Assembly (NCBI GenBank): GCA_965205385.1 | Contig: CBDBGS010000003.1 | Coordinates: 1 to 64,000, forward strand | From: CATOSP01 sp965205385 | GTDB taxonomy: Bacteria > Chloroflexota > Dehalococcoidia > Lucifugimonadales > UBA3495 | Length of the DNA stretch: 64,000 nt | Reading direction: 5' to 3' | Part shown: positions 1 to 9,053 of the stretch, in pieces | Layout: every line of letters starts with the position of its first letter | Numbering within the stretch: position 1 is the stretch's first letter | Notes under the pieces: generated by a model | The model's database searches: none | What the model saw: the letters and a program-made list of their open reading frames with translations, nothing else | What the model was told of the DNA's origin: nothing | Program-made: the position numbers and the translations under genes

Positions 1-267
1 ATCGACGTTTAGGTCAACGGATACGATGTATGTGGTGATGTGTTGGAAGCTACTCGGGTTCCGCAAGCTGGCGATCAAGCGCTCTCGAAGGTCAGGATGT
101 GTTCCGTGCTCGCCGTCAAGGCAATGGAGGCCGTTCGCCAGCTTTCCATCGGTGTAGCGTTCTGGACTGACGATCAGGGCGACGACTACGAGACCGGATA
201 ATATGGTTAACCCAATCACACCGGCGAGCCGGCCGCGGTCCCGAGGCCTCTTCGTGCTGGGTACCAT
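1..267 (-). CDS. Partial single-pass membrane protein, cut by window edge
   Basis: An open frame runs on the minus strand from an ATG at 267 off the left edge, giving 89 codons without a stop. The visible part has a basic N-terminus (KRPRDRGR), one hydrophobic segment at about residues 15-34 (VIGLTILSGLVVVALIVS) and then a soluble, probably extracytoplasmic part ending in NPSSFQHITTYIVSVD. The same frame is open up to about position 384, so a GTG start near 360 is possible and would add a segment with one Cys. No strong Shine-Dalgarno site was seen for either start. It is divergent from the broken gene at 388. I do not recognise the family with certainty. Confidence 0.45.
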   Translation of the reverse strand, partial: MVPSTKRPRDRGRLAGVIGLTILSGLVVVALIVSPERYTDGKLANGLHCLDGEHGTHPDLRERLIASLRNPSSFQHITTYIVSVDLNVD

Positions 268-387
268 GCCATCCAATCGACACTCTTTTGGGGTAGCTGA
301 GTCCTGTTGCGCATTATACTGCGGTTGCTCATACTCGATAACATCCGAACACTCGAACACTGAGGAGACTAGACCGAAGATAGGCTA

Positions 388-2106
388 ATGTTCCGTTTTT
401 CCGCAGGGTCCAACCAGGCCCACTTGGTGCGTTGGCGAGAGTGGGGCTACGAAGCGTTTCAAGAGGCCAAAAATCAGCAAAAGCCCCTTGCCCTCTTCCT
501 AACCGCCTTCTGGTGCGGGTTCTGTCAGCGCATGGACGAAGGCGCGTTGTCGCACCCCGAGGCCATCCCGCTGCTCAACGCCTTCTTCGTGCCGGTGCGC
601 GTAGAGGAATCGCAGCGGCCCAACGTGGACCTTCGTTACAACCAGGACGGCTGGCCCACCGTAGCCTTCCTGACTCCAGACGGGGACCATCTCTTTAGCG
701 TCAATTACATGGACCCCGACCCATTCGTGGAGTTGTTGGTCCGCGTCGTGCAGTTGCACCAGCAAGGTGACCTGCTCAGGGGCGAGTCTGAGGCGCCGGA
801 TTCGCAACCTCTGCGGATGCCGGACCCCGCCGCTGAGGGAGGCCATACCCTCGGGCCAGCCCTCTTCTACGAGGTCCTGGGGTTGGTGGAGGGTCTGGCC
901 GACCCTGTTCACGGCGGGTTCGGGGACGGTTTCAAATTCCTCCATACCGACGCCAATGATTTCTTCCTCTACGTCTACCAAGCCACGGCGAGCGGCAGTA
1001 CCTGGACCACGTCCTGCATACCTTGACCAAGCTACGAGCCGGGCCGATGTTCGATGCTCCTCTGGGCGGGTTCTTTCGCTACTCTTCCAAACCGGACTGG
1101 AGCGAGCCTCACCGGGAGAAGCTGCTCTACGACCAGGCGGCGCTACTGCGGAATTACCTCCATGCTTACCTTCTAACTGGAGAAGCCGAGTGGCGGGTCC
1201 ACGCTGAAGGTATCATCGAATTCGTCGAATCGTACTTGTTCGATGAGGGGGCGGGGGCGTACCTGGGTTGCCAGGACTACGTTGCCTTCGACAGCCCGGT
1301 TCCCGCCGAGGCGACCCACCGGCAGACCCGTCCCGTTATAGACGGGCTGGTGTATTGCGATGCCAACGCCGCCATGGTCTCGGCGTGCCTCGACGCCTGG
1401 TGGCTCCTGGGACGAGTCGTTTGCAGGGAGCGGGCGGAGCGGGTGTTGGAAACGCTCTGGCGGCGGCTGCGGGCCCAAGACGGGCGGATGTTCCACTATT
1501 GGGACGGCAACCGGGACACCGGGGGAAAGCCGCTTGGACTTCTGGTGGATTCCGTGGAAACCGGGCTGGCTCTCTTGGACGCCTACGCCATACTTGGCGG
1601 AGAGGTGTACCTCCAGCGGGCGGAACAGTTGGCAAATGCCATCAGGCAATGGCACCTGCTGGCAGAAGGCGGGGTCTCCGATACCAGCGAGGCCGGGCCC
1701 GGGAGGTTGGCTACCCCGGTAGGTTGGCTACCCCGGTAGGTTGGCTACCCCGGTAGGTTGGCTACCCCGGTAGGTTGGCTACCCCGGTAGGTTGGCTACC
1801 CCGGTAGGGGTGATGTCCCAGAATGCCAGGGCCGCGCTGTTCTTTCTACGGTTGTCGGCCATTGGCGGGGAAATGGGGAACAGGGAGACCGCGGGCAGGG
1901 CGCTTGCACGGTTTACCGGCTCCCACTCCATCCATGGAGCCTTCGCCTCCGGGTTTGGGCAGGCTGTTAGCCGGCTTCTGTCCGAGCCTGAGTTGGTAAC
2001 CGTCACCGGAGTTCCCCGCAGCACGCAAACACGCGAATCAGCCAGGGCAGTTCTGACTCAACCGGGCCGAGGCAACGTCACGCTTCTCTTTAGACAAGAG
2101 ACGTAA
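388..2106 (+). pseudogene. Broken DUF255/YyaL-type thioredoxin-fold protein
   Basis: Three consecutive frame segments together read as one protein of the DUF255 (YyaL/SSP411) family: a thioredoxin-like domain followed by an alpha-barrel domain. The first segment (388 to about 986) has the redox motif WCGFC near residue 46 and the family-typical GWPTVAFLTPDG. The frame then shifts: restoring one G after GCCACG (about 986) continues as GERQYLDHVLHTLTK into GGFFRYS and EKLLYDQAALLRNYL. The third segment (from about 1792) continues after a 17-bp tandem repeat that inserts stops. Collapsing the repeat to one copy gives a smooth join (RLATPVGVMSQNARAALF). With both lesions repaired it would be about 545 residues, shorter than many family members. 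It is probably inactive; the single-base shift could be a sequencing error, but the repeat stop is independent of it. Confidence 0.8.
1705..1806. repeat. 17-bp tandem repeat, six perfect copies
   Basis: The unit GGTTGGCTACCCCGGTA occurs six times head to tail with no mismatches and lies inside the broken DUF255 gene. A unit of 17 is not a multiple of three, and the second copy always ends in frame as CGG-TAG. Any copy number above one therefore stops translation. There are no spacers between units, so it is not a CRISPR array. Confidence 0.97.
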
Positions 2107-2126
2107 GACAACAAACGTGCCGGTCG

Positions 2127-3047
2127 CTACAGTAAGGGCCGGACCTCTTCTGCGAACCGCTCCATCTGTCCCAGGAATTCTGAGGTGTCCCGAGCCCTCG
2201 GCTCCAGGACCAGGTAGGTCAGGCCCGCTTCCCGGTAGTGGATTACGTCTTCGGCGACCTGCTCAGGGGAACCTCTCATGGGTAGCCGGTTCTGCGGAAG
2301 CGCCGAGTTGGTCAGGTCCATCCCGGTGCGTAGGGAGACGTCGAACTGGAGGGATTCCCGGCCCGTCTCCGACCTCAACTCTTGAAGCTGTGTGCCCACT
2401 TTTTCGATCTCTTGGGGCGTCATTCTCACGCCGTGCCAACCGTCGCTCAACTGCGCGGCCCGGCGCAGCGCCCTGCGGGAGATGCCGCCGGTCCAGATGG
2501 GGGGATGGGGCTTCTGGGCCGGCTTCGGATACATAGTCATCCCCGTGAAACGGTAGTAGGTGCCCGCAAATTCGGGTTCGTCTCTGCGCCATAGCGCCTG
2601 TAGCACCCGGATATGTTCGTCCGTAACCTGACCCCGGTTGTCGTAGTCGGAGTCCAATACCTCGAACTCCTCCTTCATCCAGCCCACTCCCACACCCACG
2701 ATCAGCCTGCCCCCTGAATAAACGTCAAGAGTGGAGAGCATCTTGGCGTTGAGAACCGCGTGCCGGTATGGGAGCACCAACACGCTAAAACCCAGCTTGA
2801 TCCGCGTAGTAATCGCCGCTAGGTAGGCCAGCGTTGTCACCGGTTCCAGCAGGTCCTCGTCGGGCCGCAACGGGAACGTGCCGTCGGACCGGTAAGGGTA
2901 ACGGGTGCCCGGTGTGGTGGGTAGCGCAAGGTGGTCGCTGGCAAACACCCCGTCGAACCCGAGTTCTTCGGCGCGAAGGGCCAAACTGGTAATGGTTGAT
3001 GGATTGGCCAGACTCCCCAGATTGGGTAGAATCAATCCGCACTGCAT
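2127..3047 (-). CDS. LLM-class F420-dependent oxidoreductase
   Basis: This encodes a 306-residue luciferase-like monooxygenase (bacterial luciferase superfamily TIM barrel), most like the TIGR03619-type F420-dependent group. Family features are the N-terminal strand QCGLILPNLG, the segment EELGFDGVFASDHLALP, the GGRLIVGVGVGWMKEEFE block, the PPIWTGG motif, and the C-terminal GSPEQVAEDVIHYREAG. The ATG at 3047 was chosen because AGGAAG lies a few bases upstream and the protein then begins at the first barrel strand; a longer frame to 3110 adds an unrelated basic leader. The substrate cannot be told from sequence. It is divergent from citrate synthase (gap about 210 bp). A second member of the family lies at 23196. 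The family is sure; the F420 rather than FMN preference is inferred. Confidence 0.9.
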   Translation of the reverse strand: MQCGLILPNLGSLANPSTITSLALRAEELGFDGVFASDHLALPTTPGTRYPYRSDGTFPLRPDEDLLEPVTTLAYLAAITTRIKLGFSVLVLPYRHAVLNAKMLSTLDVYSGGRLIVGVGVGWMKEEFEVLDSDYDNRGQVTDEHIRVLQALWRRDEPEFAGTYYRFTGMTMYPKPAQKPHPPIWTGGISRRALRRAAQLSDGWHGVRMTPQEIEKVGTQLQELRSETGRESLQFDVSLRTGMDLTNSALPQNRLPMRGSPEQVAEDVIHYREAGLTYLVLEPRARDTSEFLGQMERFAEEVRPLL

Positions 3048-3256
3048 AGGCTTCCTATCTTCCGGCAAAGGGCGTCGGCCCCGTCTCCCAGCCTTGGATC
3101 GGCTTGACACTCAATTGGTCGAATGCTAAAATCGCCGACGTTCCCAGACTTATTTTACCTTGTGCCCATGGCCATTTACCGGCGTGTAATTGCGGGTCTC
3201 GCGTCGTTTCTCGTACCCCGAGCAGTTTGGCCGAGCACCCCAAAGGAGGATAGTTC

Positions 3257-4390
3257 ATGGCTCCTCAGATCGAGAAGGGGCTGAAGGATGTCTACCTGGA
3301 CACCACCACGTCCAGCTTCATCGACGGCCTGGAAGGCAAACTGCTGTACCGTGGATATAATATCCACGACCTGGCGGAAAAGTCTACTTTCGAAGAGGTG
3401 GTTTACCTCCTTCTATACGGTAGCCTGCCGACGAAGGAACAACTCTCCGAATTCGACTCCCACCTGCGGGCCAACCGCCGCATTCCCGACGAAGTAATTC
3501 AGGTGTTGGACCTGGTCAAGGACAGCCATCCCATGGATGCGCTGCGCACGGGACTATCCGCGCTTGCGGCCTTCGACGACGAAGTGAAGGATAACTCGGT
3601 GGAAGCCACCATCCGAAAGGGCATCCGGCTCACGGCCATGGGGCCGACCATCGTGGCGGCGCATCACCGCCTGCGCAAGGGACTAGAACCGATGGCCCCC
3701 AACCCTGACCTTAACCACGCCGGGAACTTCCTCTACATGCTGTTTGGAGAGGTCCCCGACCAGGAGACCACCGACCTGCTCGACGTTGACTTCATCCTCC
3801 ACGCCGAACACGGCGCCAACGCATCGGCCTTCGGAGCGCGCGTAGCCGCCTCCACCATCTCCGACCTTCATTCGGCAGTCGTCACCGGCGTCGGCGTTCT
3901 CAAGGGACCGGCCCACGGCGGCGCGGCTGAGGAAGTCATGAAGATGGCCCTGGAGATCGGCCAGCCGGAGAACGCCGAAGAATATTGCCGGAACATCCTC
4001 GAAAACGGCGGCCGTATCATGGGCTTTGGCCACCGCGTATACAAGGCGGAAGACCCACGGGCGCGCCACCTGCGGGAACGGTCTCGCGCTTTGGGCGACA
4101 AGGTCGGCCAGCCTCACTGGTTCCAGATACTCAATTACGTGGAAGAAGAAGTAATGGTCCGCTACCGGGACCGCGGAATCTTCGTCAACGTGGACTTCTT
4201 CGCGGGCTCGATCTACTACCTGCTCGATATACCCGACGACCTGTTCATCTCCATCTTCGCCCTGGGCCGCATCCCAGGCTGGACCCTCCAGTGCGCCGAG
4301 CAATACGCGGACAACATCCTGATCCGCCCCCTGCTGGAGTACGCGGGGGAAATGGACCTGGAGTACGTGCCCGTGGAGCAGCGCGGCTAA
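3257..4390 (+). CDS. gltA: Citrate synthase
   Basis: This 377-residue type I-like citrate synthase condenses acetyl-CoA and oxaloacetate at the entry of the TCA cycle. The catalytic landmarks are visible: the first His in GPAHGGA (near residue 222), the second in MGFGHRVYK (near 260), and the acidic residue in NVDFFAGSIYY (near 313). The N-terminus has the usual YRGYNIHDLAEKSTFEEV. The length matches the short bacterial/archaeal citrate synthase and 2-methylcitrate synthase group, which cannot be fully separated by sequence inspection. The start has a strong AGGAGG about 8 bases upstream. It is a single gene followed by a clear hairpin terminator. Confidence 0.95.
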   Translation: MAPQIEKGLKDVYLDTTTSSFIDGLEGKLLYRGYNIHDLAEKSTFEEVVYLLLYGSLPTKEQLSEFDSHLRANRRIPDEVIQVLDLVKDSHPMDALRTGLSALAAFDDEVKDNSVEATIRKGIRLTAMGPTIVAAHHRLRKGLEPMAPNPDLNHAGNFLYMLFGEVPDQETTDLLDVDFILHAEHGANASAFGARVAASTISDLHSAVVTGVGVLKGPAHGGAAEEVMKMALEIGQPENAEEYCRNILENGGRIMGFGHRVYKAEDPRARHLRERSRALGDKVGQPHWFQILNYVEEEVMVRYRDRGIFVNVDFFAGSIYYLLDIPDDLFISIFALGRIPGWTLQCAEQYADNILIRPLLEYAGEMDLEYVPVEQRG

Positions 4391-4421
4391 CGGGCCTCTC
4401 CATACCATAGCCAACCAACCA

Positions 4422-4449
4422 GGGGGCCGTTGCGGCCCCCTTAACTTTT
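4422..4449 (+). terminator. Intrinsic terminator of citrate synthase
   Basis: GGGGGCCG, loop TTG, then CGGCCCCC and a T-rich tail (TTAACTTTT), 31 bases after the citrate synthase stop codon. Confidence 0.85.
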
Positions 4450-4486
4450 GCCAGGGCCCTTCGATCATCGCCACCCCCACTTCCAC

Positions 4487-4584
4487 CCGTCTTTACAGCG
4501 GAAGCTGGAATCCAGGAAGGCTAGGCTTCCGGAGCGCCCCGGTCGGGACGAATGCCTGGGTTCCGGGCCACCTCGTAAAGACGG
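4487..4584. repeat. Imperfect palindromic element (REP/MITE-like)
   Basis: A 98-bp unit is bounded by the 10-base inverted pair CCGTCTTTAC / GTAAAGACGG. Inside it is a second inverted pair, GGAATCCAGG / CCTGGGTTCC. No coding frame fits. It belongs in style with the neighbouring GGGAATCCAG-type palindrome at 4768, and may be a degenerate relative. Confidence 0.55.
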
Positions 4585-4701
4585 CTCGAGGGCGACAGGC
4601 GCCCACGATGGAAACCCCTTCCCGCTCGTCCCCTCCTTGTGACTGTTCAGACTCGATGAGGCGGATTGGCTGAATCTCACATCGGTCATCTCTGTGATAA
4701 T

Positions 4702-4774
4702 CCGCTTACCATGTCCCGCCCCCGCAATCCGTCATTCCCGCTTACCATGTCCCGCCCCCCGCATTCCGTCATTC
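4702..4774. repeat. Two-copy 36/37-bp direct repeat
   Basis: The unit beginning CCGCTTACCATGTCCCGCCC and ending CCGTCATTC occurs twice in tandem with one added C and one substitution. The second copy runs into the left arm of the palindrome at 4768. Confidence 0.8.
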
Positions 4775-4861
4775 CCGCGCAGGCGGGAATCCAGAAACCT
4801 TTGCAACCAGCGACCTTCACTATCATTGGCATTTCTGGATTCCCGCCTAAGCGGGAATGAC
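4768..4861. repeat. 94-bp inverted repeat, GGGAATCCAG type
   Basis: Two 30-base arms, 4768-4797 and 4832-4861, are inverted copies with two mismatches. Each arm itself contains a small palindrome (ATTCCCGC...GCGGGAAT). Elements of this composition are widespread dispersed repeats in many bacterial genomes. Degraded single arms appear near 14228-14334, 24100 and 45053. Confidence 0.85.
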
Positions 4862-4955
4862 GGGCTGGGAGTAGGAAGGACACATCAAGTCTGAACAGTT
4901 ACCCTTCCTTTGACACCGCAGCCACTTTGCAAATAAAGTCCATGCAATCAAATTA

Positions 4956-7900
4956 TTGGGGGCGAGGAAATTGCCGGGCCAACTTTTTACTGAATACTTC
5001 CTCAGCGAGGGCATCCAGGCAACCCCGGAATGGCGGGAGGCGGTTGAAGACCCGGCAGACCTGCTTGAATTCAAAAAATCCCTGTCCGGCCGGATAGACC
5101 GTCTCGCACAATTTAGTGACCCAAACGAATCTCTAACCGAGCAGGACTTGGTCCGCCCCGTGTTCGACTTGCTCGGCTGGACAGATTATCTGCCGCAACA
5201 GGGAGTGGAGCGCAACGAAGATATCCCCGACCACCTGCTATTCTCCGACAGCGCCGCCAAGGAACGGGCCGGGGCTAGGAGCATCTCACAGGAGAGATAC
5301 GCGGATGCTCTCCTGGTCCAAGAAAGCAAACGTTTCGGTCTGCCTCTTGATAGTCGGGACCAGACCGACAAAGTGCAAAGCGGTTCGCCCCACGGCCAAC
5401 TCCTGAGATACCTGTCCACAGCCGAAACCGTGTCGGACGGCCGGATACGATGGGGTATCCTGACCAACGGGGCCATCTGGCGTCTTTATGACCACCGCGC
5501 CCGCCCCAGGGCTACCGGCTACTACGAGGCGGACCTCTCCGCGGTCCTGGAACGGGGGGATGACGCCTCGCTCCACACGTTTCTACTCCTGTTCCGGCGT
5601 GAGTCCTTCATTCGGCAAGACGGTGCGACGGCCACTTTCCTGGAAAGCGCCATCGCCGAGGGCCGGCGGTACGAGCAGCAAGTCGCCCAGGACCTTTCAG
5701 GTGTCGTGTTCCAGAGCGTATTCCCGGACCTGGTCAACGCTATAGCCGAGGACTCCGGTGCGGACCTGGGCGAAGTCCGGGATGCCGCTTTGGTGTTCCT
5801 CTACCGGTTGTTGTTTCTCCTCTACGCCGAGGATAGGGGGCTCCTTCCGGTCAACGATCCTCGCTACGATGATTATGGCCTCCGCAAGCCGGTACGTGAC
5901 GAAGTCGCCGCCAGGTTGGGGCGGGGGGACACGTTCTCCAGCGTGGCCACCAACTACTACAACCACCTGACCACCCTCTTCCGTCTTATCGACCTCGGCG
6001 ACGCTTCCATCGGCTTGCCGCCCTACAACGGCGGCCTGTTCGCGGCTGAATCAGCCCCGGTCCTGGAAACAGTCCGATTGCGCGACACAGTGGTAGCCAA
6101 GGTCATCTATGACCTGAGTCACACCAGCGTAACCCGCCGTGGCGGGAATGGCCGCCGCTTCGTGAACTACCGTGACATGTCGGTCCAACAACTCGGCTCG
6201 ATATACGAGCGGCTGTTGGAGCGTGAGCCGGTGCGGGCGCATGACGGCACGATCACCATTCAGCCCAACCCCTACGCACGGAAGGACAGCGGCAGCTTCT
6301 ACACTCCCCAGGAGCTCGTTGACCTGATTGTCGAAAAGGCCATCGCCCCCTTGGCCGAACAACGGCTGGCAGCCTTCGAGGAGAAGTCGAAGCAGTTGGC
6401 GTCCGACCGCCGCAGTCTCAAGGTGCGCCACGCCGAACTGGCCGCGCTGGACCCGGCCGTGGCGGTCCTGGGCCTGAAGGTGCTGGGCCTGAAGGTGCTG
6501 GACCCGGCGATGGGCAGCGGCCACTTCCTGGTTACAGCGGTTGATTTTCTGTCGGACTACATCGCCGACCTGGCCGAGTACGCTCCGGCGGTACCGGACT
6601 GGTTGGACGGCGAATACGTTTCGCCTCTGGTCAAGTCCATCGATGCAATCAAGGCCGAGATTTTAACCCGGGCCAAGGAATCGGACTGGGTGATCAACGA
6701 GTCCCAGCTTACCGGCCAGGCCATCATCCGCCGCATGGTCCTAAAGCGTTGCATTTACGGGGTGGACAAAAACCCCCTCACCGTGGAGCTTGCCAAGGTG
6801 TCCCTGTGGCTGCACAGCTTCACCGTGGGGGCTCCCCTGTCGTTCCTCGACCACCACTTGCGCTGCGGCGACTCCCTCTTTGGTCTGCGGGTGATCGAAG
6901 GCCGTGAATCGCTCCAGAGGTTGGGCGGGTTGTTCGCGGCCGGCGCGATACAGGCGGCCGAAAACGCCACCAACCAGATGCAAGAGATCGAGGAGATGTC
7001 CGACTCCGACATATCCGAGGTCCGGGAGTCGTCCATGTTGTTCCAGGGCGTCGAGGAAACCACCGCCGGACTCCGGGGTGTGCTGGACTTCTTCTGTGGT
7101 GTGCGCTGGTTGGAAGCGGGCATGAGCAAAAAGGAGACTGCCGCCTACGAGACCGAATTGAACGACGTGCTGGGAGACGACGTGAGCAACGTCTTCGACC
7201 TGCTGGCGAAGGGCCCCGGCCGTGTGACCGGTAAAGCCTCGGACGAGTCCAACGTCCGGAGGGACCGGCTTGACGAGATGTGGCGCGACGCGACGGCCAT
7301 CGCCAGGCGGGAGAACTTCCTTCACTGGGAAGTCGCCTTCCCCGGTGTGTGGAGCCGCTGGCAGGACAATCACCCTGAAGGCGGCTTCGACGCCGTAATC
7401 GGCAACCCGCCGTGGGACCGCATCAAACTCCAGGAGGTGGAGTGGTTCGCCACGCGCTCTCCTGATCTGGCGTTGGCTCCCACGGCGGCGGCGCGGAGAA
7501 ACGGCATCAAAGAGTTGCGCGAAGACGGCGACCCGCTGGCGGCAGACTTCGACGCAGCCAAGGCGCGGGCCGACACCCTGGGCCGTCTGGTGCGAACTTC
7601 GGGCCATTACCCTCTGCTGGGCGGCGGCGACATAAACCTCTACTCTCTATTCGTGGAACGGGCAACGAGGCTGCTCAAACCAGATGGCATGATGGGGCTC
7701 CTTACGCCATCCGGTATTTACGCGGACAAGACCGCCGCCAACTTCTTCAAGTCGGTTACCTCCACCGGGCGCGTAGCCGGAATCTACGATTTCGAAAACC
7801 GGCGTCAGGTTTCCAACCTGCCTTCGTTCTTCCCGGACGTAGACTCCCGCTTCAAGTTTTGCGTTCTGATACTCGGTGGAGAAGAGCGAAACTTCGAGCA

Positions 7901-9053
7901 GACAGAATGCGCTTTCTTCCTGCAGGACACGCGGACGATTAGCGACCCTGACCGATGTTTCCCATTAGCTTCGGACGACTTCAGCCGGGTGAACCCGAAT
8001 ACTGGGACAGCCCCGATCTTCCGCACCCGCCGCGACGCGGAAATCGCGCTTGGCATCTACGATAGGCACCCGGTCCTCGTGGACCGCTCAGGCGACGAAG
8101 AGCGTCGCGCTTGGCCCGTGAAATACCACACCATGTTCCATATGACCAATGACTCCCACCTTTTTCGGACTGCTCTGCAACTAGAGGTAGATGGGTTTTA
8201 TCCGGTAGAGGGCAACCGCTGGAGGAAGGGGCAGGAACTATACCTACCCCTATATGAGGGCAAGATGGTCCAGGCGTTCGATCATCGGGCAGCCGGCGTG
8301 ATAGTCAATCCAAACAATTTGAACCGCCCGGCTCGCCCACTAGAGACGACGACAGCCGACCATTCTGACCCAGATTGGTTGCCTAAGCCTCAATTTTGGG
8401 TCGGCGAGAAGGAGGTCGATTGGTCCTCCAAGCAAGAATGGGTTATCTCTTTCAAGGACGTCACGGCACCAACCAACATTCATACTATGATCGCGGCCAT
8501 CCTGCCCGGTGCCGCATATGGAAATACCCTGCCGATTCTGGTGCCTAGTACTGAGTCTCAACTGGAATACGAGAACCAAGGGTGTTTATGGACTGCCTGC
8601 CTTAATTCCCAGGCATTTGATTTCGTTGCACGACAGAAAGTTCAAGGCCAACATCTGAACTGGTTCATAGTCGAACAACTCCCAGTCATCGCTGACCAAA
8701 GCTACGACCGCACTTTCGGGACCAAGACGGCGCGGGAGATGGTCCGGGACCACGTGCTCCGGCTCACCTACACCGCCAACGACATGATTCCCTTCGCCCG
8801 GGACATGGGCTACGACGGCCCGCCATTCATCTGGAACGAGGAGGAACGCCGCCACCTCCGGGCCAGGTTGGACGCCCTCTACTTCCACCGTTATGGCCTC
8901 TCACGGGACGACGCGGGCTACGTCATGGATACCTTCCCAATTGTGCGCCGGGAAGATATGGCCGCGTTCGGCAGGTACCGGACGCGGGAGCTGGTTCTCG
9001 CCTACATGAACGCCCTGGAGGCCGGGGATACCGATACGGTGGTTGCTCTTTAG
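4956..9053 (+). CDS. Eco57I-type restriction-modification fusion (type IIG/IIL-like)
   Basis: This 1365-residue protein probably combines DNA cleavage and adenine-N6 methylation in one chain. The N-terminus shows a PD-(D/E)XK nuclease pattern: IPDHLLF (Asp92) and VQESKRFGLPLD (Glu123, Lys125). The methyltransferase core has SAM motif I DPAMGSGHFLV (from residue 516) and the catalytic GNPPW (Asn817 to Trp820), as in the Eco57I family (PF07669). LPLYEGKMVQAFDHR and the segment after it resemble the target-recognition region of these enzymes. No separate specificity or translocase gene is adjacent, and no pglZ or brxC, so a stand-alone enzyme is more likely than BREX. The TTG at 4956 is uncertain: a TTG at 4971 is in frame but its GAGG is too close. 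Flanking inverted-repeat elements hint at acquisition by transfer. Confidence 0.85.
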   Translation: MGARKLPGQLFTEYFLSEGIQATPEWREAVEDPADLLEFKKSLSGRIDRLAQFSDPNESLTEQDLVRPVFDLLGWTDYLPQQGVERNEDIPDHLLFSDSAAKERAGARSISQERYADALLVQESKRFGLPLDSRDQTDKVQSGSPHGQLLRYLSTAETVSDGRIRWGILTNGAIWRLYDHRARPRATGYYEADLSAVLERGDDASLHTFLLLFRRESFIRQDGATATFLESAIAEGRRYEQQVAQDLSGVVFQSVFPDLVNAIAEDSGADLGEVRDAALVFLYRLLFLLYAEDRGLLPVNDPRYDDYGLRKPVRDEVAARLGRGDTFSSVATNYYNHLTTLFRLIDLGDASIGLPPYNGGLFAAESAPVLETVRLRDTVVAKVIYDLSHTSVTRRGGNGRRFVNYRDMSVQQLGSIYERLLEREPVRAHDGTITIQPNPYARKDSGSFYTPQELVDLIVEKAIAPLAEQRLAAFEEKSKQLASDRRSLKVRHAELAALDPAVAVLGLKVLGLKVLDPAMGSGHFLVTAVDFLSDYIADLAEYAPAVPDWLDGEYVSPLVKSIDAIKAEILTRAKESDWVINESQLTGQAIIRRMVLKRCIYGVDKNPLTVELAKVSLWLHSFTVGAPLSFLDHHLRCGDSLFGLRVIEGRESLQRLGGLFAAGAIQAAENATNQMQEIEEMSDSDISEVRESSMLFQGVEETTAGLRGVLDFFCGVRWLEAGMSKKETAAYETELNDVLGDDVSNVFDLLAKGPGRVTGKASDESNVRRDRLDEMWRDATAIARRENFLHWEVAFPGVWSRWQDNHPEGGFDAVIGNPPWDRIKLQEVEWFATRSPDLALAPTAAARRNGIKELREDGDPLAADFDAAKARADTLGRLVRTSGHYPLLGGGDINLYSLFVERATRLLKPDGMMGLLTPSGIYADKTAANFFKSVTSTGRVAGIYDFENRRQVSNLPSFFPDVDSRFKFCVLILGGEERNFEQTECAFFLQDTRTISDPDRCFPLASDDFSRVNPNTGTAPIFRTRRDAEIALGIYDRHPVLVDRSGDEERRAWPVKYHTMFHMTNDSHLFRTALQLEVDGFYPVEGNRWRKGQELYLPLYEGKMVQAFDHRAAGVIVNPNNLNRPARPLETTTADHSDPDWLPKPQFWVGEKEVDWSSKQEWVISFKDVTAPTNIHTMIAAILPGAAYGNTLPILVPSTESQLEYENQGCLWTACLNSQAFDFVARQKVQGQHLNWFIVEQLPVIADQSYDRTFGTKTAREMVRDHVLRLTYTANDMIPFARDMGYDGPPFIWNEEERRHLRARLDALYFHRYGLSRDDAGYVMDTFPIVRREDMAAFGRYRTRELVLAYMNALEAGDTDTVVAL
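6468..6497 (+). repeat. In-frame 15-bp duplication before SAM motif I
   Basis: CTGGGCCTGAAGGTG is present twice in tandem, so the protein reads VLGLKVLGLKVLDPAMGSGH. Five extra residues are placed on the strand leading into the cofactor-binding loop. It keeps the frame. Confidence 0.9.

Larger units (their letters stand above)
4639..4902. mobile_element. MITE-like element with 18-bp terminal inverted repeats
   Basis: GTGACTGTTCAGACTCGA at 4639-4656 and its inverted partner at 4885-4902 match at 16 of 18 positions and enclose 228 bp with no credible gene. The inside holds a two-copy direct repeat (4702-4774) and a 94-bp palindrome (4768-4861). Both flanks are rich in CCTTCCTT-like sequence, so a target duplication cannot be called. 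A non-autonomous element is inferred; no transposase is present in the window. It sits between the citrate synthase and restriction-modification genes. Confidence 0.45.

Noticed and set aside
203..388. 61-residue plus-strand frame
   Set aside because: No family pattern and no ribosome-binding site; the opposite strand has a better membrane-protein frame that runs off the window.
1705..1806. CRISPR-like array
   Set aside because: The 17-bp units touch each other with no spacers, and there are no cas genes.
4956..9053. BREX PglX or DISARM methylase
   Set aside because: None of the partner genes (pglZ, brxC, drmA to drmC) is near, and a PD-(D/E)XK pattern at the N-terminus fits a type IIG/IIL enzyme.
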